Of a stretch of 64,000 nucleotides of DNA, positions 1-8,558 are shown piece after piece (position 1 is the stretch's first letter; every line of letters starts with the position of its first letter). The DNA lies in assembly GCF_002286985.1 (NCBI RefSeq), contig NZ_NSKC01000003.1, positions 310,001 to 374,000 on the forward strand, written 5' to 3'. The notes beneath the pieces are model-generated. The model did no database searches and was not told the origin of the DNA. It saw only the letters and a program-made list of their open reading frames with translations. Source of the stretch: Halorubrum salipaludis (GTDB lineage Archaea > Halobacteriota > Halobacteria > Halobacteriales > Haloferacaceae). A program made the position numbers and the translations under genes.

Positions 1-949
1 CGGCCACCCGCGCGACGGCCCGTCCCGCCGGTCGCCCTCGCCCGACGACGTGGACGCGGCGCGGGTCGGTCTCGTCGTCTGGCTCTGCTCCGTTGTTCGC
101 CTCGCCCCCGTCGGTCGCGTCGAACGCGGTGACCGTCGGCGTCCCCGTCGCCGGGCTCTCGCCGACGAACGCCTCGGCGTCGAACGCGTCCCGGAGCGCG
201 TCCGCCGTCAGCACCTCCGCAGGGGGGCCGGCGGCCCGGACGCCGCCGTCCGCGAGGACGACGATCTCGTCGCAGTACCGCGCGGCCACGTCAAGGTCGT
301 GGATCGCCGCGAGCGCGGCCCGCCCGTCGTCGACGAGGTCCCTGACGAGTTCGAGGGTCCGGACCGCGTGGTTCACGTCGAGGCTCGCCGTCGGCTCGTC
401 GAGCAGCAGCGACGGGGTCGCCTGCGCCAGCGCTCGCGCCAGCAGGACGCGCTGGCGCTCGCCGCCGGAGACCTCCGTGATCGCCCGGTCGGCGAAGCGC
501 GCGACCCCGGCTGCGTCCATGGCCTCTCGGACCGCGCGCTCGTCGTCGGGCCCGTGGCCGTCGAACCGACCGAGGTGCGGCGTCCGGCCCATCTCGACGA
601 CCTGCCGCACCCGGAAGTCGAACGCGAGGCTCGTCTCCTGCGGGACGCTGGCGACCCGTCGGCCCGCCTCGCGCGCGGACAGCGAGTCGGCGTCGTCGCC
701 GTCGAGCCGGACCGCCCCGGCGTCGGGCGAGAGCGTTCCCTTGATCGCCCGGAGGACGGTCGTCTTCCCCGCGCCGTTGGGGCCGACGAGCCCCACGAGC
801 GAGCCGCGCTCGACCCGGAGGTCGACCCCCGAGACGACCGGGACGTCGCCGAAGGAGACCACGAGGTCGCGGACCTCGATCGGGGGGGTTTCGGGGTCGT
901 CGGCGTCGGGGGACTCCGGGCTTCCGACGACGGGCGATCCGGCGGTCAC
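1..949 (-). CDS. btuD: ABC transporter ATP-binding protein, BtuD/HmuV type (3' end beyond the window)
   Basis: ATPase of a metal-chelate importer (vitamin B12, heme or siderophore). About 316 residues are visible and the stop lies before base 1. Walker A (GPNGAGKTT) is at residues 56-64, the signature is VSGGERQR, Walker B is SLLLDEPTASLD, and the switch histidine is in AIHDLD. The GTG start at 949 overlaps the permease stop (GTGA), so the two are translationally coupled; no ATG lies nearby. An acidic N-terminal lead of about 22 residues precedes the first beta strand. After about residue 260 the protein continues into a region outside the ATPase core; haloarchaeal BtuD proteins often carry a C-terminal extension, but here its nature cannot be judged. 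The substrate is inferred from the neighbouring BtuC- and BtuF-like genes and is not certain. Confidence 0.9.
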   Translation of the reverse strand, partial: MTAGSPVVGSPESPDADDPETPPIEVRDLVVSFGDVPVVSGVDLRVERGSLVGLVGPNGAGKTTVLRAIKGTLSPDAGAVRLDGDDADSLSAREAGRRVASVPQETSLAFDFRVRQVVEMGRTPHLGRFDGHGPDDERAVREAMDAAGVARFADRAITEVSGGERQRVLLARALAQATPSLLLDEPTASLDVNHAVRTLELVRDLVDDGRAALAAIHDLDVAARYCDEIVVLADGGVRAAGPPAEVLTADALRDAFDAEAFVGESPATGTPTVTAFDATDGGEANNGAEPDDETDPRRVHVVGRGRPAGRAVARVA

Positions 950-2088
950 AGCTCGTCCACCTCCCGGGTCACGAGCAGGTAGACGAAGAAGGGCGCGCCG
1001 ACGGCGGCGGTGACGACCCCCACGGGGAGCTCCGTGCTCCCGGCCCGCGCAAGCGTGTCGGCGGCGACGAGGAACGACCCGCCGGCGAGCGCGGCGCTCG
1101 GGAGGAGGACGCGGTGGTCGGGTCCGACGACCAGCCGGAGCATGTGCGGGACGATCAGGCCGACGAAGCCGATGATCCCCGCGAAGGCGACGCCCGCGGC
1201 CGTGATCAGCGCCGAGGCGGCCAACAGGATCCGCTTCGTACGCTCGACCGCGATACCGAGCCCCTGAGCCTCCTCCTCGCCGAGCAGCATGACGTTGAGG
1301 TCGCGCGCGTACACCAGGAGGACGCCGAACAGCGGCGGGACCACGACCGCGGTGACCGCCACGTCGCTCCACGCGGCCCCCGACAGGTGGCCCATCAGCC
1401 ACGCGACGATCCGGCGGAGCGACTCGCCGGCCTGGAGCTGGAGGTACGAGATGACCGCGCCGAGGAACGTCTGGACGGCGACGCCGGCCAGCAGCAGGGT
1501 CGCGACCGGCGTCCGCCCGTGTCGGGTCGCGATGGCGTACACGCCGAAGGCGGCGGCGAGCGATCCGACGAACGCGAAGAGGCTGACGCCCGCGCCGTAC
1601 GAGATCCCAACGTCGACGGCGCCGACGAGGGGGAGCGTCAGCGTCGCCGACAGCGCGACGGGGAAGACGATGAACGCGACCGCGCCGACGGCCGCGCCCG
1701 AGGAGACGCCGATGATCGAGGGGTCCGCCATCGGGTTGCGGAAGAACCCCTGCATCACCGTGCCGGCGGCCGCGAGCGCGAACCCCACGAGCGCGGCCAT
1801 GAGGATCCGCGGGAGCCGAACGCCGACGACGATCTGCTGGTGCACGCGATCGACGGGGAACGCGAACGGGGACCGGTACGCGAGGTCGACGCCGGGCAGC
1901 GTGAGCGGCCCGACCCCCTGCGAGGTCGTCTCGATCCCGGCCGGGACGACCAGCGCGTTCAACACCGCCTTCACCACCTCCGCGGGCGGGATGCGGACGG
2001 GGCCGATCGCGGCGCTCACGACCACCGTGAGGCCAAGCGTCGCCGCTAACGCCGCGGACCACTTCGTCGAGCGCGTCCACGCACTCAT
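946..2088 (-). CDS. btuC: ABC transporter permease, BtuC/FecCD family
   Basis: Membrane subunit of the same importer, 380 aa with about ten hydrophobic segments, the normal size of the FecCD family. Family hallmarks include the region around GVRLPRILMAALVGFALAAAG (residues about 91-110) and the coupling-helix part near PVGVVTAAVGAPFFVYLL at the C-terminus. The ATG lies 62 bases from the divergently transcribed binding protein, so both genes share a promoter region. The stop overlaps the ATPase start. It would carry cobalamin, heme or a ferric siderophore across the cytoplasmic membrane; sequence alone does not separate these. Confidence 0.92.
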   Translation of the reverse strand: MSAWTRSTKWSAALAATLGLTVVVSAAIGPVRIPPAEVVKAVLNALVVPAGIETTSQGVGPLTLPGVDLAYRSPFAFPVDRVHQQIVVGVRLPRILMAALVGFALAAAGTVMQGFFRNPMADPSIIGVSSGAAVGAVAFIVFPVALSATLTLPLVGAVDVGISYGAGVSLFAFVGSLAAAFGVYAIATRHGRTPVATLLLAGVAVQTFLGAVISYLQLQAGESLRRIVAWLMGHLSGAAWSDVAVTAVVVPPLFGVLLVYARDLNVMLLGEEEAQGLGIAVERTKRILLAASALITAAGVAFAGIIGFVGLIVPHMLRLVVGPDHRVLLPSAALAGGSFLVAADTLARAGSTELPVGVVTAAVGAPFFVYLLVTREVDEL

Positions 2089-2150
2089 TCGTTCTCCAAC
2101 AAAACTTGTAGTAGGTAAGTACTTATTGGACGAGCGCCGTCGTCGATGCG
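2089..2150. promoter_or_regulatory. Shared divergent promoter with a 10-bp palindrome
   Basis: The 62-base gap between the permease (minus) and the binding protein (plus) is the only AT-rich stretch here. It contains the perfect palindrome TAAGTACTTA at 2116-2125, extended imperfectly to GTAAGTACTTAT. It lies 26-35 bases from the plus-strand ATG and 28-37 bases from the minus-strand ATG. It could therefore act as the TATA element for both directions, as a regulator site, or both. No experiment supports either role. Confidence 0.5.
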
Positions 2151-3359
2151 ATGCGAGACAGGTACGTCATCGCGATGGCCCTGCTCGTGACGACCGCCCT
2201 CGTGGGCGGCGTCGCGGGCCCGGCCGCGGGCGCACAGCCGACGACGATCGAGTCCCCGACCGACGGGCCGAGCGTCCACCAGACGGACGACGCGTGCGAC
2301 TTCCCCGTCGAGCTGACGGACGCCACGGGGACGACGATTACGCTCGACGAGCGGCCCGAGCGGATCACGACGATCAACCCCTCGGCCGCCCAGACCCTCT
2401 GGGAGCTCGGCGCCGAGGACCGGGTCGTCGGCGTGACCCAGTACGCCTTCTACCTCGACGGCGCCACGGAGAAGGCGAACGTCTCCGCCTCGTTCGGCGC
2501 GAGCGTCGAGCGCGTCGTCGACACCGAACCCGACCTCGTGTTGGCGCCGAACGCCTCCGCGTCAGACGTCGAGCCGCTCCGCGAGCAGGGGCTCACGGTC
2601 TACCACTTCCCGGCGGCGACCTCCGTCGACGACATCGCCGAGAAGACGGAGACGATCGGTCGCCTCGTCGGGAACTGCGAGGCGGCCGCCGCGACCAACG
2701 AGGAGATGTACGACGCCGTCGAGGAGGCTGAAGACCGTACCGCCGACGTGGACCGCCCGGCCGCGCTCTACCCGCTCGGCGACGGGTACGTGGCCGCGAA
2801 CAACACGTTCATCGACGAGATCATGCGGGTCGGCGGGACCGACAACGTCGCCGCCGCGGAGGGCGACGGCTACCCGCAGCTCTCGAACGAGGTGATCCTC
2901 CAGACCGATCCCGAACTCATCCTCGTGACCGACCCCGAGGCGCGGATCCTCGACGAGGAGCCGTACGCCAGCACGACCGCGGGGACCGAGGGGAACTACG
3001 TGGTGATGGACGTGAACTACCTCAACCAGCCGGCCCCGCGAAGCGTCATCGAGTCGACCGAGACGCTCTCAACCGCGGTCGCGGACCTCCAAGCGGAAGA
3101 CGGTGAGACCGCGGACGGCGAGGACGGGACGAGTGACGGTGAAGACGGAACGAGCGATGGCGGCGATGGAACGAGCGACGGTGAAGACGGGACGAGCGAC
3201 GGTGAAGACGGGACGAGCGACGGTGAAGACGGAACGAGCGACGGCGACGATGGGACGAGCGACGGTGATGACGGCTCGGAGAGTCAGGCACCCGGATTCG
3301 GCGTCGTGACCGCCCTGATCGCGGCGCTCGCGGCGGCGCTGATCGCGCGGCGGCGCTGA
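2151..3359 (+). CDS. btuF: PGF-CTERM-anchored ABC transporter substrate-binding protein, BtuF-like
   Basis: Extracellular receptor for the adjacent importer, 402 aa. Residues 1-28 form a Sec-type signal peptide ending near AGA. The periplasmic-binding domain (about residues 45-315) has TTINPSAAQTLWELGAEDRVVG and later the usual NEVILQTDPELILV strand. A Gly/Asp/Thr/Ser-rich linker made of eight 7-residue units follows. The last 22 residues begin with PGF, continue as a hydrophobic helix and end in RRR. That is the PGF-CTERM signal processed by archaeosortase, after which the protein is lipid-linked at the surface. The linker probably spans the S-layer. There is no lipobox, unlike the two other binding proteins in this window. 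The ligand is not proven. Confidence 0.9.
   Translation: MRDRYVIAMALLVTTALVGGVAGPAAGAQPTTIESPTDGPSVHQTDDACDFPVELTDATGTTITLDERPERITTINPSAAQTLWELGAEDRVVGVTQYAFYLDGATEKANVSASFGASVERVVDTEPDLVLAPNASASDVEPLREQGLTVYHFPAATSVDDIAEKTETIGRLVGNCEAAAATNEEMYDAVEEAEDRTADVDRPAALYPLGDGYVAANNTFIDEIMRVGGTDNVAAAEGDGYPQLSNEVILQTDPELILVTDPEARILDEEPYASTTAGTEGNYVVMDVNYLNQPAPRSVIESTETLSTAVADLQAEDGETADGEDGTSDGEDGTSDGGDGTSDGEDGTSDGEDGTSDGEDGTSDGDDGTSDGDDGSESQAPGFGVVTALIAALAAALIARRR
3117..3284 (+). repeat. Eight tandem 21-bp units encoding a (GEDGTSD)n linker
   Basis: In-frame array within the BtuF-like gene. The consensus unit GEDGTSD appears as GED, GED, GGD, GED, GED, GED and GDD followed by GTSD, ending in a variant GDDGSES. 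Near-identical units at DNA level (gacggtgaagacgggacgag) suggest recent expansion and make copy number likely to vary between strains. Confidence 0.9.
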
Positions 3360-3629
3360 CACCCGGCGACCCCCATCTCCGGCCCCTCTCCGGAGCCACG
3401 GCTACCGAACCTACTAGCGGCCGCCCACGCTGTGGACACGACTCCCAGTGACGCCGGTCCTGATCCGCCGCCGACGAATCTCCCGCTTTATTTCTCTTTC
3501 AATATTACATTCACAAATATTGGGTGAAATATATCAAAACTACTCTCATTACGGGGGATATTCACTCGACACCGAAATCGGGTGGCACCTGTATTTATAT
3601 TGAATGATTGATGAGGATTAGACACATCC
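3360..3629. promoter_or_regulatory. Intergenic region: inverted repeat and TATA box of the nucleoside importer
   Basis: No gene is visible. Bases 3480-3600 are strikingly AT-rich for this genome. CAATATT (3500-3506) and AATATTG (3516-3522) form an inverted repeat with a 9-base spacer, either a regulator site or a terminator for the upstream gene. TTTATAT at 3594-3600 is 30-36 bases before the ATG at 3630, right for a leaderless transcript. Confidence 0.55.
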
Positions 3630-4736
3630 ATGACAGAAGACGGCAAACTGATCGACGAGGCGGAGACGTTCAATCGGCGCGCGGTGCTCGCTTCGGGCGG
3701 CGCGCTCGCAACGGGAACCGTCTTGGCCGGTTGTCTCGGCGGGAACGGTGACGACGGCGGCGACGGCGGAGCCGGAACCGAAGTGGCGATCATCTCCAGT
3801 CCGGCCGGCTTCGACGACAACGCGTTTAACGACAACGCGGTGCAGGGGCTCGAAGAGGCGTCGAACGACTACGACCTGACATACACGACCGTCGAGGCGA
3901 CCGAGGAGGCACAGTACGAGTCGATACAGGCCGACACCGCAGAGAGCGACTACGACCTCATCGTCTGTGTGGGCGACAACCACACGGACCCGCTGTCGAC
4001 GAACGCGAGCGAGTATCCGGACCAGAACTGGATGCTCATCAACAACGTCATCGAGGGGGCCGACAACGTCTCCGGCTGGATCGAGATGAACAACGAGATG
4101 TCGTTCCTCGCCGGCGTCGCGGCGGGCGTGATGACCCAGCAGGACTTCGAGTACGAGGGAAGCTCCACCGACCCCGACGGGACGACCGTCGGGTTTGTCG
4201 GCGGCGAGGACATCCCGCTCATCAACGCCTTCGAGCAGTCGTACATTGAGGGCGTTGAGTGGGTTAACGACGGTATTGAGGTGCTCACCGGCTACGGCGG
4301 GAGCTTCTCGGACACCGGTGCCGCCAACGACGTGGCCGAGTCGCAGATCGACGACGGGGCCGACATCGTCTGGCACGCGGCGTCCGCGGCCGGCGGCGGC
4401 GTCTTCTCTGCGGCGCAGGACAACGGGCGTTTCGCGCTCGGCGTCGACGTCGACCAGTCAGTGACCGAAGACCAGTATCAGGACGTGATCCTCGGGTCGG
4501 CCGTGAAGGCGCTCAACGAGGCGACCTACACCGTCGCCGGCGCGGTTGTCGAGGGCGACTTCTCCGAGTACGTCGGCGAGCAGAACCTCAGCATCGCGCA
4601 GGGGAGTATCGACTTCGTCGTCGGACAGGCCTTCGAAGGCGAGCTCCCCGACGCGCTCACCCAAAACATCGAGGACGCGAAGACCGGCTTCGAGAACGGA
4701 GAGATCGACCTGACCTGCGGGCCGACCAGCTGCTGA
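3630..4736 (+). CDS. BMP-family (PnrA-like) lipoprotein, nucleoside importer binding protein
   Basis: Receptor of the import system encoded by the next three genes, 368 aa. The N-terminus has a twin-arginine region (NRRAVLAS) and a lipobox LAGC at about residues 32-35, so it is probably Tat-exported and lipid-anchored. A Gly/Asp spacer follows. The body shows the BMP fold: VAIISSPAGFDDNAFND for the first strand and ligand loop, YDLIVCVGDNHTD, then VGFVGGEDIPLINAFEQSYIEGVEWVN. Family members bind purine or other nucleosides. Close homologues act on other ligands, so nucleoside uptake is an inference from the family and the RbsA/NupO-type partners. Confidence 0.9.
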   Translation: MTEDGKLIDEAETFNRRAVLASGGALATGTVLAGCLGGNGDDGGDGGAGTEVAIISSPAGFDDNAFNDNAVQGLEEASNDYDLTYTTVEATEEAQYESIQADTAESDYDLIVCVGDNHTDPLSTNASEYPDQNWMLINNVIEGADNVSGWIEMNNEMSFLAGVAAGVMTQQDFEYEGSSTDPDGTTVGFVGGEDIPLINAFEQSYIEGVEWVNDGIEVLTGYGGSFSDTGAANDVAESQIDDGADIVWHAASAAGGGVFSAAQDNGRFALGVDVDQSVTEDQYQDVILGSAVKALNEATYTVAGAVVEGDFSEYVGEQNLSIAQGSIDFVVGQAFEGELPDALTQNIEDAKTGFENGEIDLTCGPTSC

Positions 4737-4760
4737 GCGCCGCCGCGGCGCTCCGTTGAG

Positions 4761-4768
4761 ATTTATAT
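4761..4768 (+). promoter_or_regulatory. Internal TATA box before the nucleoside ABC ATPase
   Basis: TTTATAT lies 20-26 bases before the ATG at 4788, in the 51-base gap after the binding-protein stop. This spacing fits a leaderless start, so ATPase and permeases can be transcribed apart from the binding protein. A competing upstream ATG at 4777 opens only a 4-codon frame. Confidence 0.5.
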
Positions 4769-4787
4769 CACCCACCATGAGAACACG

Positions 4788-6380
4788 ATGACGCGAAACG
4801 CACCTGCGGTCCGTCTCGACGGGATAACCAAGCGCTTCGGGGACGTGGTCGCGAACGACGCCGTCGACTTCACGCTGGAGTCCGGCTCGATCCACGCGCT
4901 CCTCGGCGAGAACGGTTCCGGTAAGACCACGCTGATGAGCGTCCTGTACGGGCTCTACGACCAGGACGAGGGGACGATTCGGATCGGCGGCGAGGAGCGG
5001 ACATTCGAGTCCCCGCGGGACGCGATGGACGCCGGGATCGGGATGATCCACCAGCACTTCCAGCTCGTCAAGCCGATGACCGTGCTCCAGAACATCGTTC
5101 TCGGCCACGAGCCGACCGCGAACGGGCTGGTCGACGAGGGCGACGCTCGGGCAGATGTCGAGGCGATCTGCGCGCGGTACGGGTTCGACGTCGACGACCA
5201 TCTCGACACTCCTGTCGAGGACCTCGACTTAGGGACCCAACAGCGGGTCGAGATCGTCAAGAGCCTGTATCGCGGCGCCGAGATACTGATCCTCGACGAG
5301 CCGACGGCAGTCCTCACGCCGCAAGAGGTCGACAGCCTGATGGCGGTGATGAACGACCTCCGCGAGGACGGTCGATCACTCATCTTCATCTCGCACAAAC
5401 TCGACGAGGCGCTCGAGATAGCAGACGATATCACGGTCCTCAGAGACGGTGAGGCGGTCGGAACCGTTTCCGCTACGAACGCGACCGAACAGGACCTAGC
5501 GCGGATGATGGTCGGCCGCGAGGTGCTCTTCGATCGGCTCGATCGCGAGGACGATCCTGGCGCTCCTGTCCTCGAAGCCGATGAGCTCCGAGTGACGGGG
5601 AACCGCGGCCGAGAACAGGTCTCGGGGATCGATCTCACGCTTCGTGAGGGCGAGATCCTCGGTGTCGCCGGCGTCCAGGGGAACGGACAGACCGAGCTCA
5701 TCGAGGGGATCACGGGCCTTCGCACCCCCGACTCGGGGACCGTCAGACTGCGGGGGACCGACATTACGGACCGCAGCCGGCGCGCCCGCATCGAAGCCGG
5801 GATCGCGTACGTCCCGGAGGACAGACAGACCGAGGGGCTGGTTCAAGAGTACAGCCTCCGACGGAACGCGCTCCTCGGCAACCAGACGATCGCCCCCTAC
5901 GCCGAGGGCGGGTTCATTGACTGGGACGCAGTCGGAGACCACGCCGAGAGCGTCATCGAGGAGTACGACGTTCAGCCGCCGAATCCGGACGCAGAGGCGC
6001 GGTCGCTCTCCGGAGGGAACCAACAGAAGTTCATCGTCGGCCGGGAGATCGGCCACGATCCCGACGTGCTCGTCGCCTCTCACCCCACCCGAGGGGTCGA
6101 CATCGGCTCGATCGAGTTCATTCACGAGCGACTAATGGAACTTCGGGACGGTGGTATCGGTATCCTCGTTGTCTCCTCCAAGCTTGAAGAGATCCAGAAG
6201 CTCGCCGACCGCATCGCCGTGATGTACGAGGGCGAGTTCATCGACGTCGTCGACCCGGACGCAGTTACCGAGTCCGATCTCGGGCTCCTGATGGCCGGGC
6301 AGTCGCTCACCGACCGCGGAAGCGACGACGGTTCCGACGATGGTACCGATTCCGACGCCGACGGAGGTGTCACGGCGTGA
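4788..6380 (+). CDS. Nucleoside/sugar ABC transporter, double ATP-binding protein
   Basis: A 530-aa ATPase with two fused nucleotide-binding domains, the layout of RbsA/NupO/YufO proteins. Domain 1 has Walker A GENGSGKTT, a modified signature DLGTQQRVEIVKSL and Walker B ILILDEPTAVLTP. Domain 2 has the degenerate P-loop GVQGNGQTE, signature SLSGGNQQKF and VASHPTRGVDIG in place of a canonical Walker B. This asymmetry is normal in the family: one competent and one weak site. The C-terminal 30 residues are an Asp/Ser/Gly-rich tail. The stop overlaps the GTG of the first permease. Confidence 0.95.
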   Translation: MTRNAPAVRLDGITKRFGDVVANDAVDFTLESGSIHALLGENGSGKTTLMSVLYGLYDQDEGTIRIGGEERTFESPRDAMDAGIGMIHQHFQLVKPMTVLQNIVLGHEPTANGLVDEGDARADVEAICARYGFDVDDHLDTPVEDLDLGTQQRVEIVKSLYRGAEILILDEPTAVLTPQEVDSLMAVMNDLREDGRSLIFISHKLDEALEIADDITVLRDGEAVGTVSATNATEQDLARMMVGREVLFDRLDREDDPGAPVLEADELRVTGNRGREQVSGIDLTLREGEILGVAGVQGNGQTELIEGITGLRTPDSGTVRLRGTDITDRSRRARIEAGIAYVPEDRQTEGLVQEYSLRRNALLGNQTIAPYAEGGFIDWDAVGDHAESVIEEYDVQPPNPDAEARSLSGGNQQKFIVGREIGHDPDVLVASHPTRGVDIGSIEFIHERLMELRDGGIGILVVSSKLEEIQKLADRIAVMYEGEFIDVVDPDAVTESDLGLLMAGQSLTDRGSDDGSDDGTDSDADGGVTA

Positions 6381-7510
6381 GCGGCGCGGACGGCGGGCGC
6401 CCGCGCGAGGCGCTCGAAGCGGCCGCCGATCGTCTGCTCCGAGCGAGCGTGCTCGAACGGATCGGGATCGGGATCGCGTCGACGACGGCGGCGCTGTGCA
6501 TCGGACTCATCATCGCGGCGGTCGCCGGCTACGACCCGATCCGATTCGCCGGGCAGTTGATCGCGGGGGCGTTCGGGAGCGAGCGGGCGATCGCTCGCAC
6601 GCTCCGGAGCACGACGCTGTTCGTGCTCACGGGCGTCGCCGTCGCGGTGGCGTTCCGCGCTGGCGTGTTCAACATCGGAGTGCAGGGGCAGTTCGTCGTC
6701 GGCGGGTTCACGACCGTCGTCGCGATCGTCTGGCTGGCGAACTTCGTTCCCGGCGGGACGCTCGGCGGGGTGACGCTGATGCTCGTCGGGAGCCTCGCGG
6801 GCGTGGTCGCCGGCGGGCTGTACGGGGCGCTCCCCGGCGTCATGAAGGCGTACGGGGACGCCAACGAGATCATCACGACGATCATGCTGAACTTCATCGC
6901 CACCGGGTTCGTGGGCTGGCTCGTCGCGGGCCCGTTCGGCGACCCCGAGGCGACGGCGACGCGGACCCGGCGGCTCCCGGACAACGTGGGGCTGCCGCGG
7001 GTGGTGTTCGACGACCCGAACCTGTCCGTCGTCGGCCTCCTCGTCATGGTCGCTGTCGTCGTCCTCGTCGCCGCGCTGATGGCCCGGACCCGCTTCGGCT
7101 ACGACATGGTGACGAGCGGGTACCAGGACGCCGCCGCGACGTACTCGGGCGTCGACGCGAAGCGGATGATCATCGCGACGATGACCCTGTCCGGCATGAT
7201 CGCCGGACTGACCGGAGCGCTGTTCGTGATCATGATTCAGGGCTACTACACCGACCCGTCCGGCATCGGCAACTACGGGTTCGACGCCATCGCCGTGAGC
7301 CTGCTGGCCGCCAACAACCCGCTCGGAGTCCTTCCGGCTGGGCTGCTGTTCGGGGGGCTCGAGTCGGCGAGCTCGCACGTACAGATCAACAGCGACGTTC
7401 CCGTCCAGCTGATCGACGGGATCGTCGGGCTGGTCGTCCTCTTCGTCGCCGCGCCGGAGCTCTTCCGGATGATCGCCGCCCGTACGGGGCTCGGAGGTGA
7501 GGGCGAATGA
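6377..7510 (+). CDS. Nucleoside ABC transporter permease 1
   Basis: A 377-aa membrane protein of the branched-chain/ribose/nucleoside permease family (BPD_transp_2). It has 8-10 hydrophobic helices and the conserved stretches RAGVFNIGVQGQFVVGGF and NEIITTIMLNFIATGFV, followed by GFDAIAVSLLAANNPLG near the end. The GTG start overlaps the ATPase stop by 4 bases, and its own stop overlaps the next ATG. It pairs with permease 2 to form the membrane channel. Confidence 0.93.
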   Translation: MSGADGGRPREALEAAADRLLRASVLERIGIGIASTTAALCIGLIIAAVAGYDPIRFAGQLIAGAFGSERAIARTLRSTTLFVLTGVAVAVAFRAGVFNIGVQGQFVVGGFTTVVAIVWLANFVPGGTLGGVTLMLVGSLAGVVAGGLYGALPGVMKAYGDANEIITTIMLNFIATGFVGWLVAGPFGDPEATATRTRRLPDNVGLPRVVFDDPNLSVVGLLVMVAVVVLVAALMARTRFGYDMVTSGYQDAAATYSGVDAKRMIIATMTLSGMIAGLTGALFVIMIQGYYTDPSGIGNYGFDAIAVSLLAANNPLGVLPAGLLFGGLESASSHVQINSDVPVQLIDGIVGLVVLFVAAPELFRMIAARTGLGGEGE

Positions 7511-8520
7511 GCCTCCTCGGCGGGACGCGGTCGTCCCGCCTGCGCCTCGGCGGCTTCGGGCTGTTGATCGCGGTGTTCGCCGGCGTGTTAGTGGCCGCCC
7601 CGACCGGCGGCGGGATCGACCGGATCCTCACGCCGGGGTTCGTCACCCGGTCGCTGGAGATGGCGACGCCGATCGCACTCGCGGCGGTCGGCGGGCTCTA
7701 CGCCGAGAAGAGCGGCGTGTTCAACATCGGGCTTGAGGGGTTCATGATCGTCGGCGCGTTCACCGCGGCCGGGACGATGTTCGCGCTCGGCGGCACCTCG
7801 CCGACGCAGGCACACATCTGGATCGCGATCGTCGTTTCGGTGCTGGTCACGGCGGTCCTGACGGTCCTCTTCGCCGTGCTACTCATCCGGTTCAAGGCCG
7901 ACCAGATCGTGGCCGGGCTGGCGGTGTGGTTCGTCGGGCTCGGGTTCGCCCCCTTCACCGCGGCACTGGTCTGGGGGAGCCGATCGAGTCCCGGCCTCGC
8001 GAGCGTCGACGCGGTCGCGTTCGGTCAGTCGCCGCTGGTGTTCCTCGCGGCGCTCCTCGTCGCGGCCGGCTGGGTCGTCCTCTACCGGACCCGGTACGGC
8101 TACTGGGTACAGGCCGCCGGCGAGAACCCGGAGGCGCTCGACACTGCCGGTGTCGACGTCAACCGCGTCCGCTACGCGACGGTGATCTTCTCCGGCGCGA
8201 TGGCGGGCCTCGGCGGCGCCGTGCTGCTCGCACACGCCGGGAACTTCGTCGGGACCGGGCAGACGATGGTCGACGGCCGCGGATGGATCGCGATCGTCGC
8301 GTACCTGTTTGGCAACTACAACCCGGTCGGCGCGGCGGGCGCGGCGCTGTTGTTCGGGGCGTTAGACATGCTGAACGTCCAGTTCCAGACCGTCGGAATC
8401 GACGTCCCTGCGCGCCTCGTCAACCTGCTCCCGTACGCCGCGGTGCTGCTGGTGCTCACGGCGTGGGGGAAGACGCGCGTTCCGTCGATGGTCGGCGAGC
8501 CGTACGAGACGGAGGAGTGA
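7507..8520 (+). CDS. Nucleoside ABC transporter permease 2
   Basis: A 337-aa permease of the same family, last gene of the operon. It carries EKSGVFNIGLEGFMIVGAF near residue 70, the equivalent of the motif in permease 1, and GWIAIVAYLFGNYNPVGAAGAAL near residue 260. The ATGA overlap shows coupling to permease 1. The following minus-strand gene ends only 38 bases away, so the two transcripts converge. Confidence 0.93.
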   Translation: MSLLGGTRSSRLRLGGFGLLIAVFAGVLVAAPTGGGIDRILTPGFVTRSLEMATPIALAAVGGLYAEKSGVFNIGLEGFMIVGAFTAAGTMFALGGTSPTQAHIWIAIVVSVLVTAVLTVLFAVLLIRFKADQIVAGLAVWFVGLGFAPFTAALVWGSRSSPGLASVDAVAFGQSPLVFLAALLVAAGWVVLYRTRYGYWVQAAGENPEALDTAGVDVNRVRYATVIFSGAMAGLGGAVLLAHAGNFVGTGQTMVDGRGWIAIVAYLFGNYNPVGAAGAALLFGALDMLNVQFQTVGIDVPARLVNLLPYAAVLLVLTAWGKTRVPSMVGEPYETEE

Positions 8521-8558
8521 ACCGGGGACTCACCCCTTTCGACCGCGGTGCCGTCGCG

